Source: a virus. Taken from it: 45,820 nt of DNA. Location: IMG/VR virus record IMGVR_UViG_3300029992_000008, positions 1 to 45,820 of that record. One strand, given 5' to 3'. A model generated the notes under the pieces. It made no database searches, was not told the origin of the DNA, and saw only the letters and a program-made list of their open reading frames with translations. The position numbers and the translations under genes were made by a program. Shown piece by piece: positions 39,798 to 45,820 of the stretch (position 1 is the first letter of the stretch; every line of letters begins with the position of its first letter).

Positions 39798-41690
39798 TCA
39801 CTTCTCGAAGTCATAGTCCCTCAGTCCGCCCCACGTCGGACCAATCTTGCAGTCCCATGGCATGGGTATCGGCAGATCAATGCCCCATGCCTTCTTGTAT
39901 GGGAGGTTGTCGAGCATGTGCTTGATCGTCACAGCCGCCTCCTTCGTCTTGGTCTTGGGCACCTGTAAGTAGATGCCGTCATGCAAGTCCCATTTAAACC
40001 TCGCGCCGATGGACCAGACGTAGTCCTTGATCACCATCAAGGCCAGATACTTCTGATCCGCGCCGGTCCCCTGCACCGGGTAATTGATCATCGTCGAGCC
40101 CATACTCCAGCCCATGGCGCCCCAGTCACCCATGACCTTGACGCGCCGACCCGCTAGTGTCTCGGCATAGCCGAGTTTCTTCCCGAGTGCGATCTGGGCT
40201 TGCCAATATTTCGGAACCTCCCGGTACGTGCGTTGATACACCACATGTATGAGCTTAGCTTGTGGCAGCTGCATTGGCAAGTTATATTGTACCCGAGCTA
40301 CCGTGCGCAACTTAGGTGCGGATGTTCGGTATTGGAGTGACAGGTTGGCGACCTTACCCAGATATCTGTCCCACCACGCCTTGCTCTCCTTGACTTTAGC
40401 CGCGACCATGAGGGGCTTATAGTCCTGGTCAGTGACCCTTGCCGCCATGAACGCGTGCGCGTCCTCGCCGGGCATGCACAGCTGCATCATGACCGTGTCG
40501 CCGGTCTTGACCGCCATCCAGCGGAACTCCTGGCCGGCAGCGTCGAACTCCATGAGATCGTACTCCGGGGGCACCGTGACGATCTTGCGGAACTTGGCCT
40601 CACGCTTCTCCTGGTGCAGCGCGAACCCGATCTGGCGTTCGTCCTTGTTCTTGCCCTGCTTCGAGCTGTATGTCAGCCGGCCCGAGTATGTGCCGAACAC
40701 GCGAGCCAGGGGGTGCGCCCGGCCGTCGCCGTTGTATGCCACGCTCGCCAACGGGGCGTCCGCGAACTTGGTGCGGTTGTTGAGCGCCTCGCGGTAGATG
40801 CGCAGCGTCCTCACCTTTGGGTCGATGAACGACAGTTCGTGCAGCACTTCCTTATCCGTGGACCGGGATACCATGCCGCTCTTTTTGCCCGTGTTGTGCT
40901 TGAGCACGGGTAGCTGCCACTGGTCAAACATCAAGGCTGCCAGTTTCTTAGGTGACCGGATAACTTCCTCGGTGACCCCAAACCACTGGAGCTTGATCAG
41001 CGCGTCGTCTGCCTCCTTGCTAAGGTCCAGCACCAAGTTCTGGCAGGCTAGGGTGTCGATCAGCAGCCCGTCCAGATTTGCCAGGGCCGCCAGAGGCAAG
41101 CATTCGGCCTCGATCAGCGCCGACTTGAGCTGACGCGGCGTCAGCAGCGGCCAGAGCTTCTTGGTGATCCGCAGCGTGAAGATGTTGTCACGGACGTTGT
41201 ATTCGTGCAGCTTGGCGCGCGCCGTGGGCGACGGGTCGTGATAATCGATGTCTTCCTCGTAGCCGGCTTGGTCAGGGATGAACGTCGCCACGGCGGGCTT
41301 GAGCCCGAACGAGCGCTTGTTCGCGCGGGTCATCTCGTACTCCGGCTCGACCTCCAGGTGCCGGTAGATCAGCATGCCATCGAGCCAGCGCAGCCCCATG
41401 ATCTCGTCCTCGAACCCGTAGGCGGCCAGGACGCTCAGATCGAACACGGTGTTCCACCCCACGCCGCGCCGCGCCTGGGACTTCAGGAAGGCCAGGAACC
41501 GCGCCATCATGGGTCGGTCAGGGTTGAGGCCGCCGTCCACATGGAGCTCGCCGCCCTCGGGCCAGACCCACACCAGGGACGTCGCCCAGAAGTCGCCAGA
41601 CTTGAGCCGCCACGGCTGGAGCGCATACTCCGGGATCGTGCCTGATGTCTCAAAGTCAAACGCGCAGACTTTGTCGTCATCCCAGATCAT
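39798..41690 (-). CDS. Family A DNA polymerase with 3'-5' exonuclease domain
   Basis: 630 aa. Exonuclease motifs: 'FDFETSG' (Asp12, Glu14), 'GWNTVFD' (Asn80, Asp84) and 'YNVRD' (Tyr164, Asp168). Polymerase motif A is 'EFDAAGQEFR' (Asp383, Glu388, Arg390). Motif B is 'RYLGKVANLSLQYR' (Arg442, Lys446, Leu450, Tyr454). 'NYPVQGTGADQ' follows (536-546), and motif C is 'LHDG' (His570, Asp571). The residue equivalent to E. coli Phe762 is Leu450, and the motif C Glu is Gly572. No 5'-3' exonuclease domain, as usual for phage enzymes. It is the replicative polymerase of this phage. Confidence 0.95.
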   Translation of the reverse strand: MIWDDDKVCAFDFETSGTIPEYALQPWRLKSGDFWATSLVWVWPEGGELHVDGGLNPDRPMMARFLAFLKSQARRGVGWNTVFDLSVLAAYGFEDEIMGLRWLDGMLIYRHLEVEPEYEMTRANKRSFGLKPAVATFIPDQAGYEEDIDYHDPSPTARAKLHEYNVRDNIFTLRITKKLWPLLTPRQLKSALIEAECLPLAALANLDGLLIDTLACQNLVLDLSKEADDALIKLQWFGVTEEVIRSPKKLAALMFDQWQLPVLKHNTGKKSGMVSRSTDKEVLHELSFIDPKVRTLRIYREALNNRTKFADAPLASVAYNGDGRAHPLARVFGTYSGRLTYSSKQGKNKDERQIGFALHQEKREAKFRKIVTVPPEYDLMEFDAAGQEFRWMAVKTGDTVMMQLCMPGEDAHAFMAARVTDQDYKPLMVAAKVKESKAWWDRYLGKVANLSLQYRTSAPKLRTVARVQYNLPMQLPQAKLIHVVYQRTYREVPKYWQAQIALGKKLGYAETLAGRRVKVMGDWGAMGWSMGSTMINYPVQGTGADQKYLALMVIKDYVWSIGARFKWDLHDGIYLQVPKTKTKEAAVTIKHMLDNLPYKKAWGIDLPIPMPWDCKIGPTWGGLRDYDFEK

Positions 41691-41805
41691 GTGGTGTACC
41701 TAGGGTGTGCCAGTGGCACCGCTGCCGTAATTCGTAAGACCGCTGGATACGCCCGATGAATTGCCAGCCGCCATAGTGCCAGATATACACACGTCCATCA
41801 GTCAT
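41677..41805 (-). CDS. Short 42-aa aromatic-rich ORF
   Basis: The gap between the polymerase and the 93-aa gene contains a frame from ATG 41805 that ends 14 bases inside the polymerase gene. The product reads 'MTDGRVYIWHYGGWQFIGRI' followed by a basic Tyr/Arg/His/Trp-rich part. The density of Trp/Tyr and the fit to the gap favour a real gene. No good Shine-Dalgarno is visible (only weak AGAGAC), so it remains a candidate. Confidence 0.42.
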   Translation of the reverse strand: MTDGRVYIWHYGGWQFIGRIQRSYELRQRCHWHTLGTPHDLG

Positions 41806-41825
41806 CAGTCTAAGTCTCTGCTGCG

Positions 41826-42107
41826 TCACTTAATCCTCCAGACCCCGATACCTTGCACCGCGCCAGGGTACTTTGGTGTACTGTTACGCCAGCCGTCTGA
41901 TGTCTTCAGCATCCAGCAAAGCTTGGTCGTGAACTTCCACCCGAGGTTGCGGCCCTCGGTAGACGCTGCTGTCATGAGGTTATTCTTCGCGCGGTCGGGG
42001 ACAAAGAAGCTGTCGCCTACCTCCAGTTCGCGAAAAGGATACATGCGCTTCGGCTGGTCGGGCCGAAACGTCTTGGGTATGGGGACACCCCTTTGAACTT
42101 CATACAT
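41826..42107 (-). CDS. Conserved-type phage protein with SD-sequestering leader (93 aa)
   Basis: 93 aa. The pattern 'GVPIPKTFRPDQPKRMYPFRELEVGDSFFVP' and 'GWKFTTK', ending 'GIGVWRIK', is one I know as a widespread small phage protein of unknown function. Its Shine-Dalgarno GGAGG lies inside an 11-bp hairpin that ends at the ATG, and an extended -10 promoter is present within it, so expression is probably tightly timed. It belongs to the replication operon upstream of the polymerase. Confidence 0.72.
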   Translation of the reverse strand: MYEVQRGVPIPKTFRPDQPKRMYPFRELEVGDSFFVPDRAKNNLMTAASTEGRNLGWKFTTKLCWMLKTSDGWRNSTPKYPGAVQGIGVWRIK

Positions 42108-42132
42108 GCTATAACCTCCGAGAGATTATAGC
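42108..42132 (-). promoter_or_regulatory. Shine-Dalgarno-sequestering hairpin next to start codon
   Basis: The minus-strand RNA reads GCUAUAAUCUC, UCG loop, GAGGUUAUAGC, then AUG at once. The stem has 11 pairs with one U.G. GGAGG is fully within the 3' arm and its loop edge. Read-through RNA would have a blocked ribosome site; RNA started within the hairpin would not. Confidence 0.68.
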
Positions 42133-42133
42133 A
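42125..42133 (-). promoter_or_regulatory. Extended -10 promoter (TGCTATAAT) inside the hairpin
   Basis: TGC followed by a perfect TATAAT on the minus strand. There is no consensus -35 at 17 bases (a TTGAAC is 21 upstream), but extended -10 promoters often lack one. Transcription would begin near 42117-42119, so the RNA would keep GGAGG but lose the left arm of the hairpin. Confidence 0.55.
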
Positions 42134-42153
42134 TAGCATTATGGTCCAGAAGT

Positions 42154-42405
42154 TCAAGCGTGCCGGTGGTCGGGCTGCCCCATGGGGTCATCGCACGGGT
42201 CACTGAACAGTTCGGCTTGTCCGGGCGCTGGCGGACTTGCGCCCCGGTCGCGCGCCATGCCGAAGAGCATGGCCATGCCATCAACTTTGCCACGAGTGTA
42301 AGCTTCCGTCTGGGCTTGCGCGATGATCACTTCCAGACTGCCTTGTGTGCGGAGAAGCTTGTTCCTCGTGAGAAACTCGCGCGCGAAATCCAAAGGTGTG
42401 CGCAT
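42154..42405 (-). CDS. 83-aa phage protein
   Basis: ATG 42405 with GGGAG 7 bases upstream. The protein is helical at the N-terminus ('MRTPLDFAREFLTRNKLLRT') and has 'LEVIIAQAQTEAYTRGKVDGMAMLFG' followed by a disordered acidic tail. Similar short proteins recur in phage early regions; no function recognised. It is the first gene behind the site C regulatory region, with a leader of about 90 bases. Confidence 0.6.
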   Translation of the reverse strand: MRTPLDFAREFLTRNKLLRTQGSLEVIIAQAQTEAYTRGKVDGMAMLFGMARDRGASPPAPGQAELFSDPCDDPMGQPDHRHA

Positions 42406-42481
42406 CAATCACTCCCATTCCAATTAACTCGCGAACCTTACCGCCGAACGCGCGGACCCACAAGGAGCTTGACGCGCGCTC

Positions 42482-42498
42482 TGTGACTGACTGTCACA
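42482..42498. promoter_or_regulatory. Palindromic operator-like site C (TGTGAC-N5-GTCACA)
   Basis: An exact inverted repeat with spacer TGACT in the 108-base gap 42406-42513. The neighbouring element 42501-42512 has TATACT on the minus strand, which would put the transcription start inside this palindrome, a usual repressor position. Confidence 0.68.
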
Positions 42499-42500
42499 AG

Positions 42501-42512
42501 CCAGTATAGTAG
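42501..42512 (-). promoter_or_regulatory. Repeated promoter-like element CTACTATACTGG, copy 2
   Basis: Identical to 37102-37113 and, like it, placed right after a stop codon at one of the few gaps. TATACT would act as -10 for the 83-aa gene downstream; no consensus -35. Confidence 0.45.
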
Positions 42513-42513
42513 A

Positions 42514-42786
42514 TCACCGCAAGTAGACCAGCGCGACGCGCTCGCCGTCGCGCGTGATCACCACGCCGTGGTTGCGGTTCCAGTCATGCGGCACCACGTC
42601 CAGGCAGTCTCGCAGCGAGACGTCCAGCGTGGGCGCGACGATCTCCCCATCGCGCCACTCCGGCCGCTGCGCCTGAGTGTCGATACCTTGCGCCTCGATG
42701 TACCGAGTGAGACGCGTCTCCACCCTGCGCATCCGGTCTCGTATCTCGACCACGGGGTCGCCGTCGTATGGAACTTGCTTGCCCAT
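42514..42786 (-). CDS. 90-aa phage protein
   Basis: The sequence has a charged N-terminal helix ('VVEIRDRMRRVETRLTRYIEAQG') and a C-terminal beta-hairpin with 'RNHGVVITRDGERVALVYLR'. It looks like a small conserved phage protein but no function is recognised. A 34-base gap separates it from the upstream 293-aa gene. The regulatory gap with site C follows its stop. Confidence 0.65.
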   Translation of the reverse strand: MGKQVPYDGDPVVEIRDRMRRVETRLTRYIEAQGIDTQAQRPEWRDGEIVAPTLDVSLRDCLDVVPHDWNRNHGVVITRDGERVALVYLR

Positions 42787-42820
42787 CGTAGCCTCGCTGA
42801 ACCGTTACAGTGGGTATAGC

Positions 42821-43702
42821 TCATTCGGCCGCGTCGGCCACCCCAAAGGCGGTCATGAACCCCCGCATCTGTTCGATAATCTCGTCCGCCTGGGTCGCGG
42901 CCTGCTCCTTCAAGACCTTGCCGACCTTGGGGTCGCGCAGCATCTTGACGTCGTAGCCTGCCAGCCGCGCCTTGATCTCCTTGCCAAGCTTGGCAAGGTT
43001 CGGGTCATTGAGGATGTTCAGCCCTGGCAGGATATCGCAGAGATCGATCAGGTTGTCCCTGACACTGTCGTAGAGCCGGCCGTCCGCGCGCATGCGTTCG
43101 GCGTAGTGCTCCAGCGCCTTGGATAGCTGGCCCCACACCTTGTTCATGACCTCGCCGACACGCGTGTTGAGGTTCGCCTCGATCTGCGCTTGGATGCGCT
43201 GGCTCTGCTCGGCATCGACCTTGACGCGGAAGTCCGACGCCTCGGTGACCGCGTCGATCTCCATGCGCGCATAGAACTTGGCGCGCACCTCGGTCGGGTC
43301 TGGGTAGTCATTGACCCTGAAGAGCCCGGCCATGCGGAACTGCGCCTGGGCGCGATACCCAGGATAGACCGTGAAAGCGAAGTTGTCGGCCTCGGCGTTG
43401 AGCAAATGCACCAGCCCTTCATGCTCCGCGATGAACTTCATGTAGACCTTGCGGCTCAGCAGCCGGTCGCCGTTGTCCTTCCACGGCAGGGTGTGCAGGA
43501 TATAGTGGTTGTAGACCGCGCCACTCGCGGCGTTGACCTTGGACATCGCCTCCTTGGGTATGATCAGTTTGTTGACGTTGACCGCATCGGGGGCCGCGCC
43601 ACTGTCGGCCGCCACCTCGCGGCTCTTCTCCTTATCTAGCTTGCGCGCTTCCCACGCGCCACGATGCAAGTTCACAAGCATACAATCAGTCGCGATAGAC
43701 AT
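42821..43702 (-). CDS. 293-aa DUF3150-like phage protein (VWA partner)
   Basis: A mostly helical protein with 'MSKVNAASGAVYNHYILHTLPWKDNGDRLLSRKVYMKFIAE' near residues 53-93 and a long helical C-terminal half. It belongs to the type often encoded beside VWA/zinc-peptidase-like proteins in phages and bacteria (DUF3150-like, tentatively). The canonical third partner, a MoxR-like AAA+ ATPase, is not seen in the window and could lie beyond 45,820. Likely acts with the VWA protein; the target is unknown. Confidence 0.55.
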   Translation of the reverse strand: MSIATDCMLVNLHRGAWEARKLDKEKSREVAADSGAAPDAVNVNKLIIPKEAMSKVNAASGAVYNHYILHTLPWKDNGDRLLSRKVYMKFIAEHEGLVHLLNAEADNFAFTVYPGYRAQAQFRMAGLFRVNDYPDPTEVRAKFYARMEIDAVTEASDFRVKVDAEQSQRIQAQIEANLNTRVGEVMNKVWGQLSKALEHYAERMRADGRLYDSVRDNLIDLCDILPGLNILNDPNLAKLGKEIKARLAGYDVKMLRDPKVGKVLKEQAATQADEIIEQMRGFMTAFGVADAAE

Positions 43703-43714
43703 ACAGGTTCTCCA

Positions 43715-44104
43715 CTAGGTAACGTCGCGTGCGGTGAAAGCACTGAACGCTTGGTTGAAGTCACGTCTAGATTGGCGTTGTCGCATCGCTCGGAACTCGG
43801 TGTACCCGATCCGCATGGACTGGTCGCTTCGCAGCAACTCCTGACGGTCAGTCGCCGATGCTCGCATCGCCATCGACATAGTCGCGTGGTCTCTGTCCGC
43901 ATAGACCTTGATCGGCGTGAGATACCTGCAAAAGGGCGGACCCATCCCTGTCACAGCCACGGAAAACATGTCGAGTACGCACACCGCCCGCAGCTCGACA
44001 TTCTCCAACAGATTTATCTGCCGCAACTCAACCACGGCCCAGCGGCCGACTGGAAACGTACTCCCGTAGATCATGTCCAACGAGCCCAGCAACGGCAGCT
44101 CCAT
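43715..44104 (-). CDS. 129-aa phage protein, start uncertain
   Basis: The frame is open back to 44242 but only a TTG begins it there, deep in the VWA gene. ATG 44104 (or GTG 44110) is preferred. It starts 'MELPLLGSLDMIYGSTFPVG' and is beta-rich, with a basic C-terminus ('FRAMRQRQSRRDF'). No clear Shine-Dalgarno is visible, so translational coupling to the VWA stop (44155) is possible. Unknown function, located inside the VWA/DUF3150-like module. Confidence 0.5.
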   Translation of the reverse strand: MELPLLGSLDMIYGSTFPVGRWAVVELRQINLLENVELRAVCVLDMFSVAVTGMGPPFCRYLTPIKVYADRDHATMSMAMRASATDRQELLRSDQSMRIGYTEFRAMRQRQSRRDFNQAFSAFTARDVT

Positions 44105-44154
44105 GTCCACAATCTTGCTGGCCGTATCGACCCACGCGACCAGCGTGAACGATG

Positions 44155-45261
44155 CTAGGTGAGCCTGATCACCCGTCCAATCGGCACCCGCTGGGAGGTA
44201 TTGCACGCGACGATCAGATTGTACGGGACGTTCTTCGGCCAAGGTGTGTATCCATCCGTGATTAAGATGACGATCTCGGGGTCGTATTTCTCGACGTACT
44301 TGAGGGGCTTGCGCATGTCCGTGCCGCCGAGCCCTTTGGGGTGGAGCTTGACTGGCTCGCCGGGCTCGAACTCTTCCTCGTGGGACACCTCCGTGTCATC
44401 GGCCCAGACCACGCGGGTCAGTGACGGTTTGACCTGCTCCAGCACATAGTTCACCTCGGCCTCGATCTGCGCGAAGTATCCCGACATCGAGCCCGAGCTG
44501 TCGCCGATGATCACCAACTCCCCCATGCCCTCGCTATGCCGCGTGGGTAGTATCACGTCCTCGAAGCGCCGGTTGCGCCGCGCCCAGGTCTCATCCAGTT
44601 TCATGACCTGGGTCATATACTCCTGGAGTAGTTGCTGCCAGGGCGCGGGCGGGTTGAGCACACCGTTCACGATGGCATCGAGACCCGCAGGCATTTGGCC
44701 CATCATCTTCGCCGCCGCCGCTGCCTGGGCCACCTGTTGCTGGATGGCGCGCTCGATCTGCGCCACCGCCGCTGGGTCACCTAGGTCTTCGGGATCGCGC
44801 AGGTCGCCGCCGAAGCCGCCGTCAATCGGGATGTCGCCCTCGTTGCCCTTCTGCTTCTCGTCGTCGTCGATGATCATGTAGATTTGTTCCGCGCTCATGC
44901 CCTCGAACTTGTGGTCATGATAACAGCTCGGCCACAGTTTGAAGCCGCCCTTCTCCATGATCAGATTGATCGCGTGGTCGCAGGCGATGTTCCACATGTG
45001 TGGCTTGCGACCGCCGCGCCGCAGGCCGTGCTTGAACATCTTATGCATCACCTCGTGGACGAGGACGAACATCACCGTGTCGGTATCCAGGCTGGCGATG
45101 AACTTCTCATTGTAGAAGATGCTCTTCATGTCAGTCGCCGCCGTGGGGAGCGTGTTGTCCACAATGAACGGCGTGTTGAGCACCAGCGTCGCGTAGAACA
45201 CATGCTTGATCAGCAGTTGTCCACGCGCTTTGCTCATAGGTGTCATTACGGTACTGGTCAT
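44155..45261 (-). CDS. VWA protein with N-terminal zinc metallopeptidase-like domain (DUF2201-like)
   Basis: 368 aa. ATG 45261 shares a base with the preceding stop (TGATG), with GGGAG upstream. Residues about 15-110 are a metallopeptidase-like domain: 'FVLVHEVMHKMFKHG' (HEVMH near 69-73) and 'NIACDHAIN' (third ligand candidate). The C-terminal half is a von Willebrand A domain with MIDAS 'DSSGSMS' near 254-260, 'GLGGTDMRKP' and 'ILITDGYT'. This is the DUF2201-like architecture that works with MoxR-type AAA+ ATPases. In phages the role is unknown; metal-dependent protein remodelling is plausible. Confidence 0.82.
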   Translation of the reverse strand: MTSTVMTPMSKARGQLLIKHVFYATLVLNTPFIVDNTLPTAATDMKSIFYNEKFIASLDTDTVMFVLVHEVMHKMFKHGLRRGGRKPHMWNIACDHAINLIMEKGGFKLWPSCYHDHKFEGMSAEQIYMIIDDDEKQKGNEGDIPIDGGFGGDLRDPEDLGDPAAVAQIERAIQQQVAQAAAAAKMMGQMPAGLDAIVNGVLNPPAPWQQLLQEYMTQVMKLDETWARRNRRFEDVILPTRHSEGMGELVIIGDSSGSMSGYFAQIEAEVNYVLEQVKPSLTRVVWADDTEVSHEEEFEPGEPVKLHPKGLGGTDMRKPLKYVEKYDPEIVILITDGYTPWPKNVPYNLIVACNTSQRVPIGRVIRLT

Positions 45262-45530
45262 CACTCTTCTCCCTCGTCAATCGCTCGTGAACCACGCACC
45301 AATCTGCGAGGCATCTTGTTCATGTCTCTTGCGGCCCAGCCTGGGGGATACGCAAGCACGTTGGCGGCGAGCAGCGCCCTGATCTCGCGGTCTATACTCT
45401 GTTCCCCGCGCCGCCACCCAAGTTCTCGCATGTACCCATCCTCGCTTGGGACAGGACCGTAGGTCAAGCCCCCCATGAGCGCCGTGACAAACGCCACGGA
45501 CTCATCGTCAGTCAGTTGATATTTCGCCAT
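45261..45530 (-). CDS. 89-aa phage protein, paralogue of the next upstream small gene
   Basis: Begins 'MAKYQLTDDESVAFVTALMGG'. The N-terminus closely resembles that of the 47-aa product just upstream ('IHLTDEELKVLMAALMGH'), so the two probably arose by duplication. The remainder is basic. No function is recognised. It is overlapped at its start by the end of the 47-aa gene, by 23 bases, and at its end by the VWA start. Confidence 0.62.
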   Translation of the reverse strand: MAKYQLTDDESVAFVTALMGGLTYGPVPSEDGYMRELGWRRGEQSIDREIRALLAANVLAYPPGWAARDMNKMPRRLVRGSRAIDEGEE

Positions 45531-45651
45531 AGTGGTCTCCTACCACAAATATTTCCAGGGGCACACTGCCGTCAATGATTTTGACCGTGACGTGACCCAT
45601 GAGCGCGGCCATGAGCACCTTAAGTTCTTCGTCGGTCAGATGGATTTGCAT
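45508..45651 (-). CDS. 47-aa small protein (LTDEE type)
   Basis: ATG 45651 follows GGAGG by about 9 bases on the minus strand, strong for so short a gene. The product 'MQIHLTDEELKVLMAALMGH' continues with a beta-strand rich half and ends 'YGEISTD'. It overlaps the winged-helix gene by 16 bases and the 89-aa gene by 23. The N-terminal resemblance to the 89-aa protein supports that both are real. Confidence 0.65.
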   Translation of the reverse strand: MQIHLTDEELKVLMAALMGHVTVKIIDGSVPLEIFVVGDHYGEISTD

Positions 45652-45818
45652 AGTTCCAGCCTCCAGCGCCCTAGCCCGTCTCGGGTTTGTCTGAGCAGCT
45701 TATGCGTCTGTAGACGTCGGACAATGCCTGTCACATTGCGATCACCCAACCACCACTGCGAGTGGCGTAGCAGGTGTGTGGTTCTTCTATGTGTCACCTG
45801 ACCGAGACCGATAGCCAT
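45636..45818 (-). CDS. Small winged-helix DNA-binding-like protein (possibly partial)
   Basis: 60 aa from ATG 45818, two bases inside the window edge; the true start may lie outside. 'GDRNVTGIVRRLQTHKLLRQ' is a recognition-helix pattern, and 'TRDGLGRWRL' fits the wing. It is basic overall. It may be an early regulator upstream of the VWA module, but the evidence is limited to the helix pattern. Confidence 0.5.
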   Translation of the reverse strand: MAIGLGQVTHRRTTHLLRHSQWWLGDRNVTGIVRRLQTHKLLRQTRDGLGRWRLELCKSI

Positions 45819-45820
45819 GA

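Larger units (their letters stand above)
884..44424. repeat. Dispersed palindromic heptamer TCA(C/G)TGA, about 40 copies
   Basis: Counted by eye: 24 copies between 884 and 26,683 and 16 between 30,694 and 44,424. Base composition predicts about 4. They lie in genes on both strands, in at least three reading-frame registers (as Val-Thr-Asp, Ser-Leu-Thr or Ser-Val-Thr), with one in the non-coding hairpin at 3512. See findings for positions and controls. Confidence 0.75.

Noticed and set aside
42281-42463. Possible short leftward gene in the site C gap (starts near 42463)
   Set aside because: Only a TTG start, no Shine-Dalgarno, overlaps the better supported 83-aa gene, and its second half is shadow-like.
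28580-42498. Reading the three palindromes as canonical CRP sites
   Set aside because: CRP sites have six bases between TGTGA and TCACA; all three sites here have seven, so a different regulator is more likely.
1-45820. tRNA genes, CRISPR array, insertion sequence or integrase
   Set aside because: I scanned for tRNA-like arms, regularly spaced repeats and transposase or integrase motifs and found none.

Overview
The window is a GC-rich stretch of a tailed-phage genome. It looks like a podovirus-type phage of a GC-rich proteobacterium. I see a P22/N4-like portal, an N4-gp56-type capsid protein, a beta-propeller-like nozzle protein and a giant ejected virion protein, but no tape measure, sheath or tail-tube gene. 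No integrase, terminase, phage RNA polymerase, tRNA or CRISPR array is visible. Terminase and the rest of the portal should lie left of position 1.

Layout: two convergent transcription units. From the left end to 28,521 all genes run rightward. They cover the head (portal 3' part, a 78-aa gene overlapping its end, scaffold, capsid, likely decoration protein), connector and ejection proteins (adaptor, 315-aa protein, 2,332-aa polyvalent protein), lysis (GH108 endolysin with a C-terminal membrane segment, embedded i-spanin/o-spanin pair), and a long adsorption block (tail protein with a DUF2961/GH172-like enzyme domain, Ala/Gly-repeat and poly-Gly fibres, a SPRY-like protein, a 616-aa coiled-coil protein). 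A terminator at 28,551-28,580 closes this unit.

From 45,818 down to 28,560 all genes run leftward and are mostly stop/start coupled. They encode regulators, a VWA/HExxH protein with a DUF3150-like partner, family A DNA polymerase, an R67-type (DfrB-like) dihydrofolate reductase homologue, HNH, DEDDh, RecB-like and VRR nucleases, an XRE regulator, an exported SGNH hydrolase, an SNF2-type helicase, an SSB-like protein, a DUF1599-like protein and a primase-polymerase/helicase. This is the DNA metabolism arm.

The points most worth a second look are: (1) the 82-aa homologue of plasmid R67 DHFR inside the replication operon; (2) about 40 copies of the palindromic heptamer TCA(C/G)TGA, roughly ten times the count expected from base composition, in several reading frames; (3) an 11-bp hairpin that buries the Shine-Dalgarno of the 93-aa gene and contains an extended -10 promoter; (4) three exact TGTGAC-N5-GTCACA operators next to an XRE regulator; (5) a tail protein with a GH172-like glycosidase domain. 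All functional names rest on motif recognition by eye, without database searches.
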